64,000 nucleotides of DNA from Burkholderiaceae bacterium (GCA_017983955.1 JAGOAJ010000005.1:1-64000); one strand, 5' to 3'; positions 53,200-63,724 are shown, counted from the first letter of the stretch. Notes: generated by a model not told the origin, from the letters alone. A program made the numbers and translations.

Positions 53200-54317
53200 G
53201 ATGTGTCCCCACCTTGCTGCACTTCGCGCAGTATGTCAGCCAGCATCACCAGGGCATCCCTGGCGCCATCCACTTGCTGTCCTTGGTCATAACCCTGCAG
53301 TTGGGCCAATACCTCGCCCACATAGCCATCGGCGCGCAAGGCGATAATATCCGCGTCTGTCGGCAAAAACTGTAAACCGCTAAGGTCATACTGCAAGCTG
53401 CGCAACTGCGCTTCGGCCTGCGCCAATCCTGCTTGCAGGCGTTGCTGACCTGCAAGATCGGTGTGTCCGGTAATCAACAGTTCTAGCACGGTGCTTTCAG
53501 ACAGGCACGCCAGCTTGTCCAGCAACACATCCACATCGCTGTCTACCATCAAACTTTCCTGCCATGACAGCCATTCGAAACTAGCCAACGGCAGCGCCTG
53601 AACTTGGGGCTTAGCACCCACAGCGGCAATCTGCACGCTAAGTACCTGACCAGAACCATTACTTTTGAAACGGTCAGGCTCTGGCGTGCCGCTATACCAG
53701 GTGGCATCATTGATTTGCCGGGTGCCATGCCAGTCGCCCAAAGCCAGATAGTCCAGTCGAGCACGCTGGGCGCGATCGGGCGCGATGGGGTTAGGAGAGT
53801 CGATATCTTGGGCCAATATGCCCTGCACACTGCCATGCGCCAGCCCGATACGCAACAGGCCGGGCGCTGTCTGGGCCTGATCGAACCATACCGTCAAATC
53901 GGACGATGTTTGCCGCTGGGTCAACGGCGCAGGCAAGACTGCAAAACCCAAATCAGGAAACTCTAAGACCTGGGCCTGCAAAGCCACATGCACATTGTCG
54001 GGAATAACGCCCAGGCGCCTGGCCCGCGACCAGACGCTTTCCGCCAAGGCCGCATCATGATTACCGGGTATCAATATCCAGGGTCCGCCATAGGCTTGCA
54101 TGGCATTGAACAAGCGCCGTATGCTGCGCTCGGAAATTGTTTGCGCGTCAAATACATCGCCCGCCACCAACACGGCACGGTAGTCGCCTTCGACCGCTAA
54201 AGCGGCAATACGGCTGACGGCGGTAAAGCGCGCCTCGGCCAAGGCTGCTGCATCGTCTGCCGGAAATCGTGCGTACTGACGCCCTATTTGCCAATCGGCA
54301 GTATGTAAAAAACGCAT
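53196..54317 (-). CDS. Metallophosphoesterase, YhaO/SbcD type nuclease
   Basis: 373 residues. Metal-binding motifs FLHTADWQIG (Asp/His), VLVAGDVFDAQTI, IPGNHDAALA (Asn-His) and LAHGSVQG, then YLALGDWHGTRQI, match the Mre11/SbcD calcineurin-like fold. A C-terminal cap region follows. DNA nuclease partner of the SMC-like gene downstream. It begins at a TGATG junction with the Mop-domain gene, so the three genes are translationally linked. Confidence 0.9.
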   Translation of the reverse strand: MRFLHTADWQIGRQYARFPADDAAALAEARFTAVSRIAALAVEGDYRAVLVAGDVFDAQTISERSIRRLFNAMQAYGGPWILIPGNHDAALAESVWSRARRLGVIPDNVHVALQAQVLEFPDLGFAVLPAPLTQRQTSSDLTVWFDQAQTAPGLLRIGLAHGSVQGILAQDIDSPNPIAPDRAQRARLDYLALGDWHGTRQINDATWYSGTPEPDRFKSNGSGQVLSVQIAAVGAKPQVQALPLASFEWLSWQESLMVDSDVDVLLDKLACLSESTVLELLITGHTDLAGQQRLQAGLAQAEAQLRSLQYDLSGLQFLPTDADIIALRADGYVGEVLAQLQGYDQGQQVDGARDALVMLADILREVQQGGDTS

Positions 54318-54748
54318 CAGACCTCAACCCCAATAACCACGCTGGACGCCTTGAAAATAACGCCAGCCAGGTCCCCCACGGCCAGCCCCAATGTATGGTT
54401 GCTGTCACTAGTAATTAGCGCCGTCGCACTCATTCCACCATCCAAGGCAATGACAATTTCAGCATGGACGGCATCCTGCGTAAGTTGCGCGACGCTACCC
54501 TGCAAACGATTAGAGGCGGAAAATTGACCTGCACTGCCATCGCCGGTAACCACCATCAGCGCCGAGGCCTTCACCAGGGCAAAAGCATCCATGCCGGGCT
54601 TGATGCCCAGCTTTAACGTGCTTGCGTGGCTGATAGCCGCCACTATGCACTGGCCGCCTGCAATGTCCAGAGTGATTTCGTCAGTGACCAGACCTGTGTG
54701 CACAGATCGTACTTTGCCAGGAAAGCGATTGCGCGCGCTGGTTTGCAT
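54317..54748 (-). CDS. Di-Mop (TOBE) molybdate-binding protein, ModG-like
   Basis: 143 residues made of two Mop/TOBE repeats: the first opens SARNRFPGKVRSVHTGLVTD (about 4-23), the second SASNRLQGSVAQLTQDAV (about 77-94). Each ends in an (A/F)LVKAS(A/S)- or FKASSVV-type element. Such proteins bind molybdate or tungstate and store or buffer it. It lies between the FecCD-type importer genes (upstream, same strand) and the nuclease pair. Confidence 0.87.
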   Translation of the reverse strand: MQTSARNRFPGKVRSVHTGLVTDEITLDIAGGQCIVAAISHASTLKLGIKPGMDAFALVKASALMVVTGDGSAGQFSASNRLQGSVAQLTQDAVHAEIVIALDGGMSATALITSDSNHTLGLAVGDLAGVIFKASSVVIGVEV

Positions 54749-54826
54749 TATCTGCCTTTAACAGTAAACAGCCTGAAAAAATGATACCACGCAGCACCAG
54801 CCCCAAATCCTGGCGGGGCGTTAGGT

Positions 54827-55501
54827 CTAAATGGGTGCAGCGTCCCAGGAAATAAATGCCCAGCGCATTACTGCGCCGTCTAGACGTCCTGGTATGACAA
54901 TGTAGTCAATGCGGGGATGCAGGCCCATGCCATACAGAATGTTGATGATATAAATGTAATCAGGCAATGACCCCTGCTGGCGCCCAGTCAATGTGGCCGA
55001 CCCCGCCCCACCAAAACTCCCGCCCACCAGATGGGTCATATAACAGCGCAAGCGCGCGTGGGCCGTCATCTTGGCCAACGCGCCCGCCATATCTGCTACC
55101 AGGCTAGAGCGCGAGGCCACCACGATGTCACACACCGGGACAGTATCCCAGCTGTCTTCCCAGGCCAGTAAATGCGTCTGCACATGGTCCAACCCCTGCG
55201 CTGCAGCATTTTCAGCCATGCATGCCAGCATGCCAACGCTGTAATCCAGCCCATGAACCTGGTCTAGCTGACCCGCCACCGCCAAGGCTATAGTGCCCGG
55301 CCCACAGCCCACATCCAGCAAACTGCTGGCCCCTTGCAGGTCCATGCGTTTTACGAACTCATCGCTATAAGGGCTATTCATCACCCGGGCGCTTAAATCC
55401 AGCGCTTTATCGTCCCAGACGCTGGCGGGTTTGGCTGGCCGTTGGCTAAGACCCATATGCAGTTTATACATGGCAGCAAAATCAAGATCGCTGATGATCA
55501 T
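54827..55501 (-). CDS. Class I SAM-dependent methyltransferase
   Basis: 224 residues. SAM-binding motif I LLDVGCGPGTIALAVAG (about 60-76), an acidic motif II (VHGLDYSVGML) and a later motif (CDIVVASRSS). Its ATG overlaps the stop of the ABC ATPase (ATGA), so it belongs to the importer operon. Similar methyltransferases sit beside molybdate/tungstate or siderophore-like importers. Substrate unknown. Confidence 0.85.
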   Translation of the reverse strand: MIISDLDFAAMYKLHMGLSQRPAKPASVWDDKALDLSARVMNSPYSDEFVKRMDLQGASSLLDVGCGPGTIALAVAGQLDQVHGLDYSVGMLACMAENAAAQGLDHVQTHLLAWEDSWDTVPVCDIVVASRSSLVADMAGALAKMTAHARLRCYMTHLVGGSFGGAGSATLTGRQQGSLPDYIYIINILYGMGLHPRIDYIVIPGRLDGAVMRWAFISWDAAPI

Positions 55502-56286
55502 GGCGTCTCCTTACGCTGAGCGGCAGCCAGCATGGGCAGGCTAGCGCTAACCTGCTGCGGTTCCAGATCATAGAGCCAAGCTAAACGCTCTAGGGTGGCG
55601 GTAGTCGCCGGCGAGCCCATGTGATGTATTTGGCCCTGTTTAAACAAGGCAATGCGATCCGACACCTGCAATGCATGATCCGGCTGGTGAGTGCACAGCA
55701 GTATGCCCATACCGCCCGCCCGCATCCTCTGGATATATTGCAACACCCTGATTTGATTCCCAAAATCCAGACTGGCGGTGGGCTCGTCCATGACCATCAG
55801 CACAGGTTCCTGGGCCAAGGCACGGGCAATCAAGGTGAGTTGGCGTTCGCCGCCACTGATGGCGGTATAAATGCGCTGGGACAGATGGGCTATACCCATT
55901 TGCTCCAGGCTATGCATCGCCACGTCACGATCATGTCGCGCCGGACTGGAAAAATAGCCCAACCTGGCACTACGCCCCATTAACACCACCTCTTCGACGG
56001 TAAATGGAAAAACCCCGGCATGCGCCTGCGGCACATAGGCTACCTGACGCGCCAGCTGAGTACGCGACCACTGCGACAAGGCCCTGCCCTGTACCCACAC
56101 CTTGCCAGACAAGGGCGGGATCAAACCCAGCATGGTTTTAAACAAGGTGGACTTACCGCTGCCGTTAGGCCCCAGCAGGCACAAGACCTCGTGCGCCGAA
56201 ATCGTCAACGAGATCTCGCTGCCCACCCGACGCCCGGCGTACCCTATGCTGAGCTGATCGGTGCGTATTACAGGATGGTCCGTCAT
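55498..56286 (-). CDS. FecE/BtuD-type metal ABC transporter ATPase
   Basis: 262 residues. Walker A LLGPNGSGKSTLFK (about 36-49), signature ISGGERQLTLIARAL and Walker B VLMVMDEPTASLD. The linker AYVPQAHAGVFPFTVEEVVLMG is the form common in iron-siderophore, cobalamin and molybdate (MolC) importers. Its start overlaps the stop of the permease gene (ATGA). Confidence 0.92.
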   Translation of the reverse strand: MTDHPVIRTDQLSIGYAGRRVGSEISLTISAHEVLCLLGPNGSGKSTLFKTMLGLIPPLSGKVWVQGRALSQWSRTQLARQVAYVPQAHAGVFPFTVEEVVLMGRSARLGYFSSPARHDRDVAMHSLEQMGIAHLSQRIYTAISGGERQLTLIARALAQEPVLMVMDEPTASLDFGNQIRVLQYIQRMRAGGMGILLCTHQPDHALQVSDRIALFKQGQIHHMGSPATTATLERLAWLYDLEPQQVSASLPMLAAAQRKETP

Positions 56287-57293
56287 TCTTGCCTTCCGCC
56301 TTTGGCCAGCAGAAACAAGAAAAACGGCGCGCCCACCATAGCCGTCAATATGCCCAAAGGCAGTTCTATGCTGGTGGCGCTACGCGCCAGCGTATCGGTC
56401 AGCACCAAGAAGGCACCGCCCAACAACAAGGACGCCGGTAATAAACGGGAAAAGTCCGGCCCCACCAGTAGCCTGGCCATATGCGGTATGACTAGCCCTA
56501 CCCAGCCCACAATGCCAGTAAACGACACTGCGCTGGCCGTCATCAGGGTGGCCGCAACAATCAGCCAGCCGCGCGTGCGTCCAGTGTGCATACCCAGGGA
56601 AGTGGCTTCCTCGTCGCTTAGGCTTAATAAGTTAATGCGCCAGCGTAACAGCAGTAGCGGCAACAATCCCAGCAAGGCAGGCGGCAATGCATACGCCAAG
56701 TCACCCATGCTGGCACCGCCCAAACCGCCCAACAACCAAAATGTAATTGCAGGCAATTGCGTATAGGGATCGGCCAGTATCTTGAGCAATGAAATGCAGG
56801 CACCCAATAAGGCGCTTAATGCCACCCCAGCCAGCACCAAGACCAGCACAGGGTCATGGCGGCGGACCATTTGCGCCACGCTATAGACCACTGCAACGGC
56901 AACCATGCCCCCTGCGAAAGCCAGAATTTGCACCCACACCATGGGCAGCCCCAGGTAGATCCCCATGACTGCACCCAGGCCAGCCCCCGCCGAAACCCCC
57001 AAGATATCGGGTGACACCAGCGGATTGCGGAACATGCCCTGATAGGCAGCGCCCGCCGCCGCCAAGGTAGAGCCCACCAACAGCGCCGCCGCCATGCGTG
57101 GCACCCGCAAGGTCCAGATCACGGTGGTAATGGTAGGGTCATCCGGGCTGGCAGCACCAGGCAGCAAGCGGCTTTGCAACGCGCCCCAAGCATCGGCCAG
57201 GCTCATGGGGTATTTACCCGCCAACAAGCCTGCCACTAGGGACAAGGCCAGCAACACCCATAGCAGTACCCAAACCAGGCGTTTACGCCACAT
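56283..57293 (-). CDS. FecCD-family ABC transporter permease
   Basis: 336 residues, about 10 spans. RVPRMAAALLVGSTLAAAGAAYQGMFRNPLVSPDILGVSAG and FTGIVGWVGLVIPHMARLLVGPD are unmistakable BtuC/FecD/MolB features (first segment quoted in part over about residues 68-108; key residues R-P-R, G-Q-x-x-x-N-P-L, P-D-x-L-G-x-x-x-G). ATG 57293 is used; GTG 57305 is possible. No binding protein lies upstream: the preceding gene is livF. Confidence 0.91.
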   Translation of the reverse strand: MWRKRLVWVLLWVLLALSLVAGLLAGKYPMSLADAWGALQSRLLPGAASPDDPTITTVIWTLRVPRMAAALLVGSTLAAAGAAYQGMFRNPLVSPDILGVSAGAGLGAVMGIYLGLPMVWVQILAFAGGMVAVAVVYSVAQMVRRHDPVLVLVLAGVALSALLGACISLLKILADPYTQLPAITFWLLGGLGGASMGDLAYALPPALLGLLPLLLLRWRINLLSLSDEEATSLGMHTGRTRGWLIVAATLMTASAVSFTGIVGWVGLVIPHMARLLVGPDFSRLLPASLLLGGAFLVLTDTLARSATSIELPLGILTAMVGAPFFLFLLAKGGRQE

Positions 57294-57345
57294 ACAAGCA
57301 CTCACGATTCATCATAGGCAACATGATATCGTGTTAAGCCTAGCT

Positions 57346-58059
57346 TCAGGCGCTAAGGTAGCGGGTACGTAACTGACTATCGTTTTCCAGTTCGGCCGAA
57401 CTGCCCGACCAGGCCACCATGCCCTTTTCGATAATGTAGTGCTGATCGCATAACTTAAGGATAGGCACTATGTTTTTGTCCACCACCAATATGGACATGC
57501 CATCAGCGCGCAGCAGGGACAAGGCCGCCCAGATCTCTTGGCGTACCAGGGGCGACAGACCTTCGGTGGCTTCGTCCAGCACCAGTAGTTCGGGGTTGGT
57601 CATCAAGGCCCGGCCTATGGCCAGCATTTGCTGTTCACCGCCAGACAGCTGATTACCAAAGTTGCTGGCGCGTTCCTGCAAACGTGGAAATAGCTTATAA
57701 ACCCGCTCCAAGGTCCAGCGATTTGCACCACCGCCTCGGGCATTGGCCGTGGCGATCAGGTTTTCACGGACACTAAGATTCGGAAAAACCTGGCGACCTT
57801 CGGGCACCAGGCCTACGCCTGCTCGGGCAATAGTGTGTGACGCGCTTTTTTGGATGGCGCGCCCTTTCCACAAGATTTGCCCCTTCCAGGCTGGCAACAA
57901 ACCCATCAAGCTTTTGATGGTGGTGGATTTGCCCATGCCATTGCGGCCCAGCAGGCTTACGCATTGGCCGGGGCGCACCGTCAAATTCATGCCAAACAAT
58001 ACTTGGCTGGCGCCATAACCGTTTTCCAGTTGGCTGATGCTAAGCAAGTCGTTACTCAT
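57346..58059 (-). CDS. livF: Branched-chain amino-acid-type ABC transporter ATPase LivF
   Basis: 237 residues. Walker A LLGRNGMGKSTTIKSLMG, signature LSGGEQQMLAIGRAL and Walker B LLVLDEATEGLSPLV. Last of five genes in the order SBP-H-M-G-F. Its start overlaps the end of livG by 8 bp. The operon begins after ACMS decarboxylase and 3-hydroxyanthranilate dioxygenase genes, so this HAAT-type importer may take an aromatic acid or amino acid rather than leucine. Confidence 0.92.
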   Translation of the reverse strand: MSNDLLSISQLENGYGASQVLFGMNLTVRPGQCVSLLGRNGMGKSTTIKSLMGLLPAWKGQILWKGRAIQKSASHTIARAGVGLVPEGRQVFPNLSVRENLIATANARGGGANRWTLERVYKLFPRLQERASNFGNQLSGGEQQMLAIGRALMTNPELLVLDEATEGLSPLVRQEIWAALSLLRADGMSILVVDKNIVPILKLCDQHYIIEKGMVAWSGSSAELENDSQLRTRYLSA

Positions 58060-58813
58060 GGACTATTATTTCCTCGTCGCCCAGATAGGCTTCACGTACC
58101 AGGGCGCTTTCGCGTACCTGCTGGGGCGTGCCGGTAAATGCCACTGCGCCATGCACCAAGACGCTTACGCGCTGGGCTAGTGCAAATACGGCCTGCATAT
58201 CGTGCTCTATCAGTAAGATGCCGTAGTCGGGCCGTAGATCCTGCAGTATTTGTGTCATGTGTTCGGATTCACTGGGCCCTAGTCCTGCCATGGGTTCGTC
58301 CAGCAATAGCAGCCGGGGCCGCATGGCCAAAGCCATGGCCAGCTCGACCTGGCGTTGCTGACCGTACGACAGCGCACCGGATATACGATCACGCACGCCT
58401 TCCAGTCGCAACAGTTCCATGGTGGCCTCTGCCTTGGCCACCAAATGGGGCGTGTGGATTACCGGGCGCCAGAAATACCAGTTGTGCCCTTCGGCGGCCT
58501 GTACCGCCAGCAGAATATTTTCCAGCACCGTAAAGGTAGGAATAATGGAGTTGATCTGGTAGGACCGCCCCATGCCGGCGCGCGCACGGCGCGCTACCGA
58601 CCAGCGCGTCACATTGACGCCATCAAACAGTATCTGGCCCTGGTCGGATTGCAATTCGCCTGCCACCTGATTGATCAGTGTGGTTTTACCTGCGCCGTTG
58701 GGACCAATAACTGCATGAATTTCACCCATGGAAATATCCAGGCTGACCTGATCGGTGACCAGTAGATTACCGTAGCTTTTGACCAGCCCCAGCACCTGTA
58801 GCAATGGATTCAT
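58052..58813 (-). CDS. livG: Branched-chain amino-acid-type ABC transporter ATPase LivG
   Basis: 253 residues. Walker A VIGPNGAGKTTLINQVAG, signature LSYGQQRQVELAMAL and Walker B LLLLDEPMAGLGPSE. The frame opens 18 codons earlier, but ATG 58813 with SD GGAGG is the clear start and overlaps livM by 4 bp. Confidence 0.92.
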   Translation of the reverse strand: MNPLLQVLGLVKSYGNLLVTDQVSLDISMGEIHAVIGPNGAGKTTLINQVAGELQSDQGQILFDGVNVTRWSVARRARAGMGRSYQINSIIPTFTVLENILLAVQAAEGHNWYFWRPVIHTPHLVAKAEATMELLRLEGVRDRISGALSYGQQRQVELAMALAMRPRLLLLDEPMAGLGPSESEHMTQILQDLRPDYGILLIEHDMQAVFALAQRVSVLVHGAVAFTGTPQQVRESALVREAYLGDEEIIVHE

Positions 58814-59766
58814 TTCGCCTCCGCTGTGGCGTTCGCCGATTCTTTTTGTGAGCCCAGCAGACCCCATAAGCCTTTGCGCAAGAACACCACCATCAACACT
58901 ATGGCCGGACCTAGCACCAGCGGCCAGTGCTCGGTATAGCCTTTCAAGACTTCTTCGACTAACAATAGCGCTGCCGCCCCCACCACCGGTCCAAACACGG
59001 TACCTAAACCACCCAACAGCACCATGACGATCAATTCGCCAGAAACCGTCCAGGCCATATAGGCTGGCGACACAAAGCCAGTCAAGTTCACCAAGAAATA
59101 GCCCGCCAACGCACAGAGCTCTGCCGAGATCACATAGGCCATCAAGCGATACGACAAGCTGGCCGTACCGACAGCGTTGACGCGTCGTTCGCTGACCATG
59201 GTGGCGCGCAGCACCAGACCAAAGCGTGACTCAACCAGGCGCGACAGCGCCAGCGCTGCCACGACAACGGCAACCGCAGTGGCCAGATACTGGGCATAAG
59301 GATTACCCGTCAAAGGACCAAAGTTGCTGGCAACGTCCAACGTCATGCCATCATCACCGCCAAAGTTTTCCAGCCCCATGAAGATGAAGTAAAACAGCTG
59401 GGCGAATGCCAGTGTAATCATGATGAAGGCAATATTACGGGTGCGTAAAGCGACCCAACCTAACATGCCAGCAACCACAGCAGTGACCAGCATGGTAACC
59501 AGCAAATGCAACCAACCCGCATGCCAGCCCAGTGATGACATTATCCCCACGCTATATGCCCCAAGGCCTATATACATAGCGTGGCCCAGGCTAATCATGC
59601 CGCCGAACCCTAAGGCCAGGTTCAAACCCAGCGCCGCCAAGGCAAACACCAATATCCGGCCAAACAGTATCAACGCATAGGTATCACCCGACACGCTGAC
59701 ATAGACTGGCACCAACATAAAGCCCGCCATAATCAGCGTTGCCAGGTAAATCTGAAGTTTATTCAT
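58810..59766 (-). CDS. livM: Branched-chain amino-acid-type ABC permease LivM
   Basis: 318 residues, about 8-10 spans. LALGFGGMISLGHAMYIGLGAYS (in part) near residue 50 and a C-terminal LLGGLGTVFGPVVGAAALLL are the LivM signatures. The C-terminal tail carries a few extra charged residues (SQKESANATAEAK). It overlaps livG by 4 bp and follows livH by 39 bp. Confidence 0.92.
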   Translation of the reverse strand: MNKLQIYLATLIMAGFMLVPVYVSVSGDTYALILFGRILVFALAALGLNLALGFGGMISLGHAMYIGLGAYSVGIMSSLGWHAGWLHLLVTMLVTAVVAGMLGWVALRTRNIAFIMITLAFAQLFYFIFMGLENFGGDDGMTLDVASNFGPLTGNPYAQYLATAVAVVVAALALSRLVESRFGLVLRATMVSERRVNAVGTASLSYRLMAYVISAELCALAGYFLVNLTGFVSPAYMAWTVSGELIVMVLLGGLGTVFGPVVGAAALLLVEEVLKGYTEHWPLVLGPAIVLMVVFLRKGLWGLLGSQKESANATAEAK

Positions 59767-59805
59767 GTAGCAATTCCATCAACCCTTAATCTTCCACGCG
59801 CACAT

Positions 59806-60726
59806 TTAGCGCTGGCGCACTGGAAACAAGCCATCCGGCTTAAGCGCCAGCACTACGGCCATCAACAGGTAAACACTGACCGAAGCCAGTGCCCGGCCTG
59901 CCGAACTGGCAACACTGGCGTCGAACATTTGATTCAGTAATAAGGGCATTAGTACCCGGCCCAGGGTATCGACCACCCCCACCACCAGCGCCCCCAAGAA
60001 AGCGCCACGGATGGAACCTATACCGCCTATCACAATGACCACCAAGGTCAGGATAAGTACCGGTTCACCCATCCCGGGCTGTATGGACAATATGGGACCC
60101 ACCATGGCCCCGGCCAAACCCGCCAGGCCAGCACCCAGGGCAAACACAAAGCGATTGATCCAACCGATATTGACCCCCAACGCCGACACCATGGCCCGGT
60201 TGCTGGCGCCCGCCCGTATCAACATGCCTATACGCGTGCGCTCGATAAGCAGGTAAAGACCCAGGGCCACGATAAGACCAGCGGCAATAATGGCGAAGCG
60301 GTAGGCAGGATAGTTCAGACCCAGCAAGCGTATCGAACCACTTAGCATGGCGGGTGCGTCCATGAACAGCGGCGCATTGCCCCAAATGACACGTACCAGT
60401 TCATTGCAGAACAGCACAATTCCGAAGGTGGCCAACACCTGTTCCAGGTGGTTGCGCCTATGCAATATCGACAAGCCCAGCGCATCGACGGCTGCCCCCA
60501 GCAAAAACAAACCGCCGAAGCCGCCCAGTATGGCCAACCAGAACGAGTCGGTCAGGCCATAGGTAACTGCCGCAAAGTAGGCTCCCAGCATATACAGCGA
60601 GCCATGCGCCAGATTAATAAAGTTCATGATGCCAAATACCAGCGTCAGACCGGCGGCCATCAGAAATAGCAAGATGCCGAACTGTAGACCGTTCAGCATT
60701 TGGGTAAGGAATAGATTGAAGCTCAT
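59806..60726 (-). CDS. livH: Branched-chain amino-acid-type ABC permease LivH
   Basis: 306 residues, about 8 spans. LTLVFGIMNFINLAHGSLYM near residue 30, IRAGASNRAMVSALGVNIGW in the ATPase-coupling loop and VVIGGIGSIRGAFLGALVVG are diagnostic. ATG 60726 is used; an upstream in-frame ATG would add 10 residues with no family match. It lies after a stem-loop that follows the binding-protein gene. Confidence 0.92.
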   Translation of the reverse strand: MSFNLFLTQMLNGLQFGILLFLMAAGLTLVFGIMNFINLAHGSLYMLGAYFAAVTYGLTDSFWLAILGGFGGLFLLGAAVDALGLSILHRRNHLEQVLATFGIVLFCNELVRVIWGNAPLFMDAPAMLSGSIRLLGLNYPAYRFAIIAAGLIVALGLYLLIERTRIGMLIRAGASNRAMVSALGVNIGWINRFVFALGAGLAGLAGAMVGPILSIQPGMGEPVLILTLVVIVIGGIGSIRGAFLGALVVGVVDTLGRVLMPLLLNQMFDASVASSAGRALASVSVYLLMAVVLALKPDGLFPVRQR

Positions 60727-60757
60727 GTTGCAGAGGGACCTGGTTACGGATAGCAAT

Positions 60758-60794
60758 CGTCAATTGCGCCGCTGATGCAGCGATGCAATTGACG
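60758..60794 (-). repeat. Stem-loop between livK-type and livH genes
   Basis: CGTCAATTGC (60758-60767) and GCAATTGACG (60785-60794) are perfectly complementary, and the loop contains a second short stem (GCTG/CAGC). No T-run follows, so mRNA stabilisation or partial attenuation is more likely than termination. Confidence 0.55.
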
Positions 60795-60818
60795 GGTACT
60801 GCTGATAAGCTTAGCGCC

Positions 60819-61994
60819 TTATTTCAGCGCGCACTCTGTAGCGTAAGCGTCCTGAAGATTAGGCAAAGGCTTGGCAATGGTCTTCAAAGAAACACGGCCT
60901 TTGTCATCTTTGGCCACTTCAAAGGCGTACATATCCTGGATGGGGAAGCCGTTGTTGCCAAACGCCAGTTTGCCACGTACCGAATCAAAATCTGCGGCTT
61001 TGATGGCGGCACGCAAGGCGTCTTTATTCGAGGCATCGCCACCAGTTTTACGCAGGGCGCTGTCGATTAACAAAGCCGAATCGTAGGCCTGAGCAGCATA
61101 TTGCGATGGGATGCGATTGTATTTTGCCTCGAAGGTTTCGACAAATTTCTTGCTAGTGGGGTTATCAAAGTCAGGACCCCAGAAGGTACCGGAGATGACC
61201 CCTAACGCCGTATCTTTCAGGGCGGGCAAGGTCGTGCCATCAACTGTGGATGCGGTCAACAGGGGCTGTTTACCCAGCATGCCGGCCTGACGGAATTGCT
61301 TGATGAAGTTCACCCCCATGCCGCCGGGATAAAAGACATAGATAGCATCAGGTTCAGCGGCCTGCAACTGGGCAATTTCAGCAGAGTAGTCAGGCTGATT
61401 GATTTGGGTGAAGGTTTCACCAGCCACCTTGCCTTTGTAGTAGCGCTTGAAGCCCAGAACCTGGTCTTTACCCGACTGGTAGTTGGGCGCCATCAGATAA
61501 ACATTTTTATAACCTTTGTCATTGGCGTATTGGCCCATAACTTCGGCTTGGTTATCGTTCTGCCAAGAAGTGAAAAAGAAATTGGCATTGCACTGTTTAC
61601 CTGCCAATGGAGCAGGACCCGCGTTGGAGCTGATCATTAAGGTGCCAGCGTCCGCTATCGGCTTGGCCATGGCCATCAAGACGTTGGAAAACGTAATGCC
61701 AGTGATCAGGTCGACCTTGTCTTTTTCTATCAGTTTGCGCACGGCTTGCACGCCAACATCGGGCTTAAGCTGATCGTCTTCTTTGACGATAGTCGTTTCG
61801 GTACCGCCTAGCTTGCCGCCCAGTTGTTCAACCGCCAGCATGAAGCCGTCGTATTGATCCTGACCCAATGCTGCTGCCGGGCCCGAGAGCGTGGCAACAA
61901 AGCCTATCTTAACGTCGGCATGCGCGACCGAGGCTCCACCCAGAGCCAGTGCCAGGGCAAATGCGCCGGTAGTATACGATAGTGTTTTTTTCAT
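60819..61994 (-). CDS. livK: ABC transporter periplasmic binding protein, LivK-like
   Basis: 391 residues. Signal peptide cleaved about after GGASVAHA (residue 26), then VKIGFVATLSGPAAALGQDQ, typical of the Leu/Ile/Val-binding superfamily. The mature protein continues LITGITFSNVLMAMAKPIAD and YVFYPGGMGVNFIKQFRQAG. Closest in style to the aromatic-compound and amide binding branch, so leucine need not be the ligand. 84 bp after ACMS decarboxylase on the same strand. Confidence 0.9.
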   Translation of the reverse strand: MKKTLSYTTGAFALALALGGASVAHADVKIGFVATLSGPAAALGQDQYDGFMLAVEQLGGKLGGTETTIVKEDDQLKPDVGVQAVRKLIEKDKVDLITGITFSNVLMAMAKPIADAGTLMISSNAGPAPLAGKQCNANFFFTSWQNDNQAEVMGQYANDKGYKNVYLMAPNYQSGKDQVLGFKRYYKGKVAGETFTQINQPDYSAEIAQLQAAEPDAIYVFYPGGMGVNFIKQFRQAGMLGKQPLLTASTVDGTTLPALKDTALGVISGTFWGPDFDNPTSKKFVETFEAKYNRIPSQYAAQAYDSALLIDSALRKTGGDASNKDALRAAIKAADFDSVRGKLAFGNNGFPIQDMYAFEVAKDDKGRVSLKTIAKPLPNLQDAYATECALK

Positions 61995-62078
61995 TTCATC
62001 TCCTTTAGGTTTAAAGTACCTTACCGCAATTTACAAATTATTGTTATCAGAATTAACCATAATTACTACGACCACAGC

Positions 62079-63089
62079 CTAGGAAAGGCTAAAAAAATCG
62101 ATAGCATTGCCAGCCAACAACTGGCCACGCTGTGTATCTGATAGAAAGTCTGCCTGATTAATCAAATACCCAGGCTGCTGCTCACCCAAGGGGAAGGGGT
62201 AATCCGAACCCAGCATGATGCGATCTGTGCCCATAACATCGGCAAGCAGGCGCAAAGCGCCCTGATCAAACACCGCACTATCCACAAAAAACCGTCGGGT
62301 ATAGCTGGAAGGTAACTGAGGGCAGTCCTGACGCACGATGTCGCGATGAGTCCAGGCATTATCGACACGCCCCAACAAAAATGCGAACGATCCGCCGCCA
62401 TGAGCGAAGCACAGTTTTAGCGATGACGGTATGCGCTCGAACGCACCGGACAATATCAATGACAAGATACTGAGCTGGGTTTCGGCCGGCATGGCCACCA
62501 GCCAGGGCAACATCCATTTTTGCATGCGCTGATTGCCACCCATCATGTCCCAAGGGTGCACTAGCAGCGGGATATTGTCATTAGCGCAATGGATCAGGAA
62601 GTCCACCAATTCGGGGTGATCCATATCATGGTCGCCCCTATGATTACCTATCTGCACGCCTACATGACCGCTAGCCATAGCACGACTGGCTTCAGCACAG
62701 GCCAGGTCAATATCCTGCAAAGGCACTTGAGCCATCACTTTCAAACGCGACGGATTCACCTGCGTGAACTCCAGGGCGTGATCGTTCATGCGTCTGGCCC
62801 AGTCGGCAGCGACGGCTGCCTGTGCACTGTAGGAAAACAAAATAGGGGTGGCACAGCTAATTTGCACATCCACACCTAACTCATCCATTTCCTGTAGGCG
62901 CGCGCTGGCATCCCAAAGGACACGATTGACCGGCCTGAACGGCTGGCTACCCGCCATGATTTGCCCAGTATCGCCACCGCTATCTATCCGTAGCCAAGGA
63001 CCAGACTGCGCATCCAGCAACGCTGCCTCGGCCTGAGTAACACGCGGGAAATGATGGGCGTGCATATCTACTTTGTTTATTTTCTGCAT
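62079..63089 (-). CDS. nbaD: 2-Amino-3-carboxymuconate-6-semialdehyde decarboxylase (ACMSD)
   Basis: 336-residue zinc amidohydrolase-fold decarboxylase. Metal ligands KVDMHAHHF (His10/His12), [11 protein letters not shown] (third His), [17 protein letters not shown] and [16 protein letters not shown] (Asp) match [13 protein letters not shown] and the [10 protein letters not shown] segment do as well. It turns 2-amino-3-carboxymuconate semialdehyde into 2-aminomuconate semialdehyde, steering carbon away from quinolinate/NAD. Frame opens earlier (63173), but ATG 63089 with SD GGAAAG is right. 41 bp after the dioxygenase gene. Confidence 0.93.
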   Translation of the reverse strand: MQKINKVDMHAHHFPRVTQAEAALLDAQSGPWLRIDSGGDTGQIMAGSQPFRPVNRVLWDASARLQEMDELGVDVQISCATPILFSYSAQAAVAADWARRMNDHALEFTQVNPSRLKVMAQVPLQDIDLACAEASRAMASGHVGVQIGNHRGDHDMDHPELVDFLIHCANDNIPLLVHPWDMMGGNQRMQKWMLPWLVAMPAETQLSILSLILSGAFERIPSSLKLCFAHGGGSFAFLLGRVDNAWTHRDIVRQDCPQLPSSYTRRFFVDSAVFDQGALRLLADVMGTDRIMLGSDYPFPLGEQQPGYLINQADFLSDTQRGQLLAGNAIDFFSLS

Positions 63090-63130
63090 TAGACTTTCCG
63101 ACCTGGCGCAACCACCAGTAGTTAAAGGAT

Positions 63131-63724
<594 letters not shown>

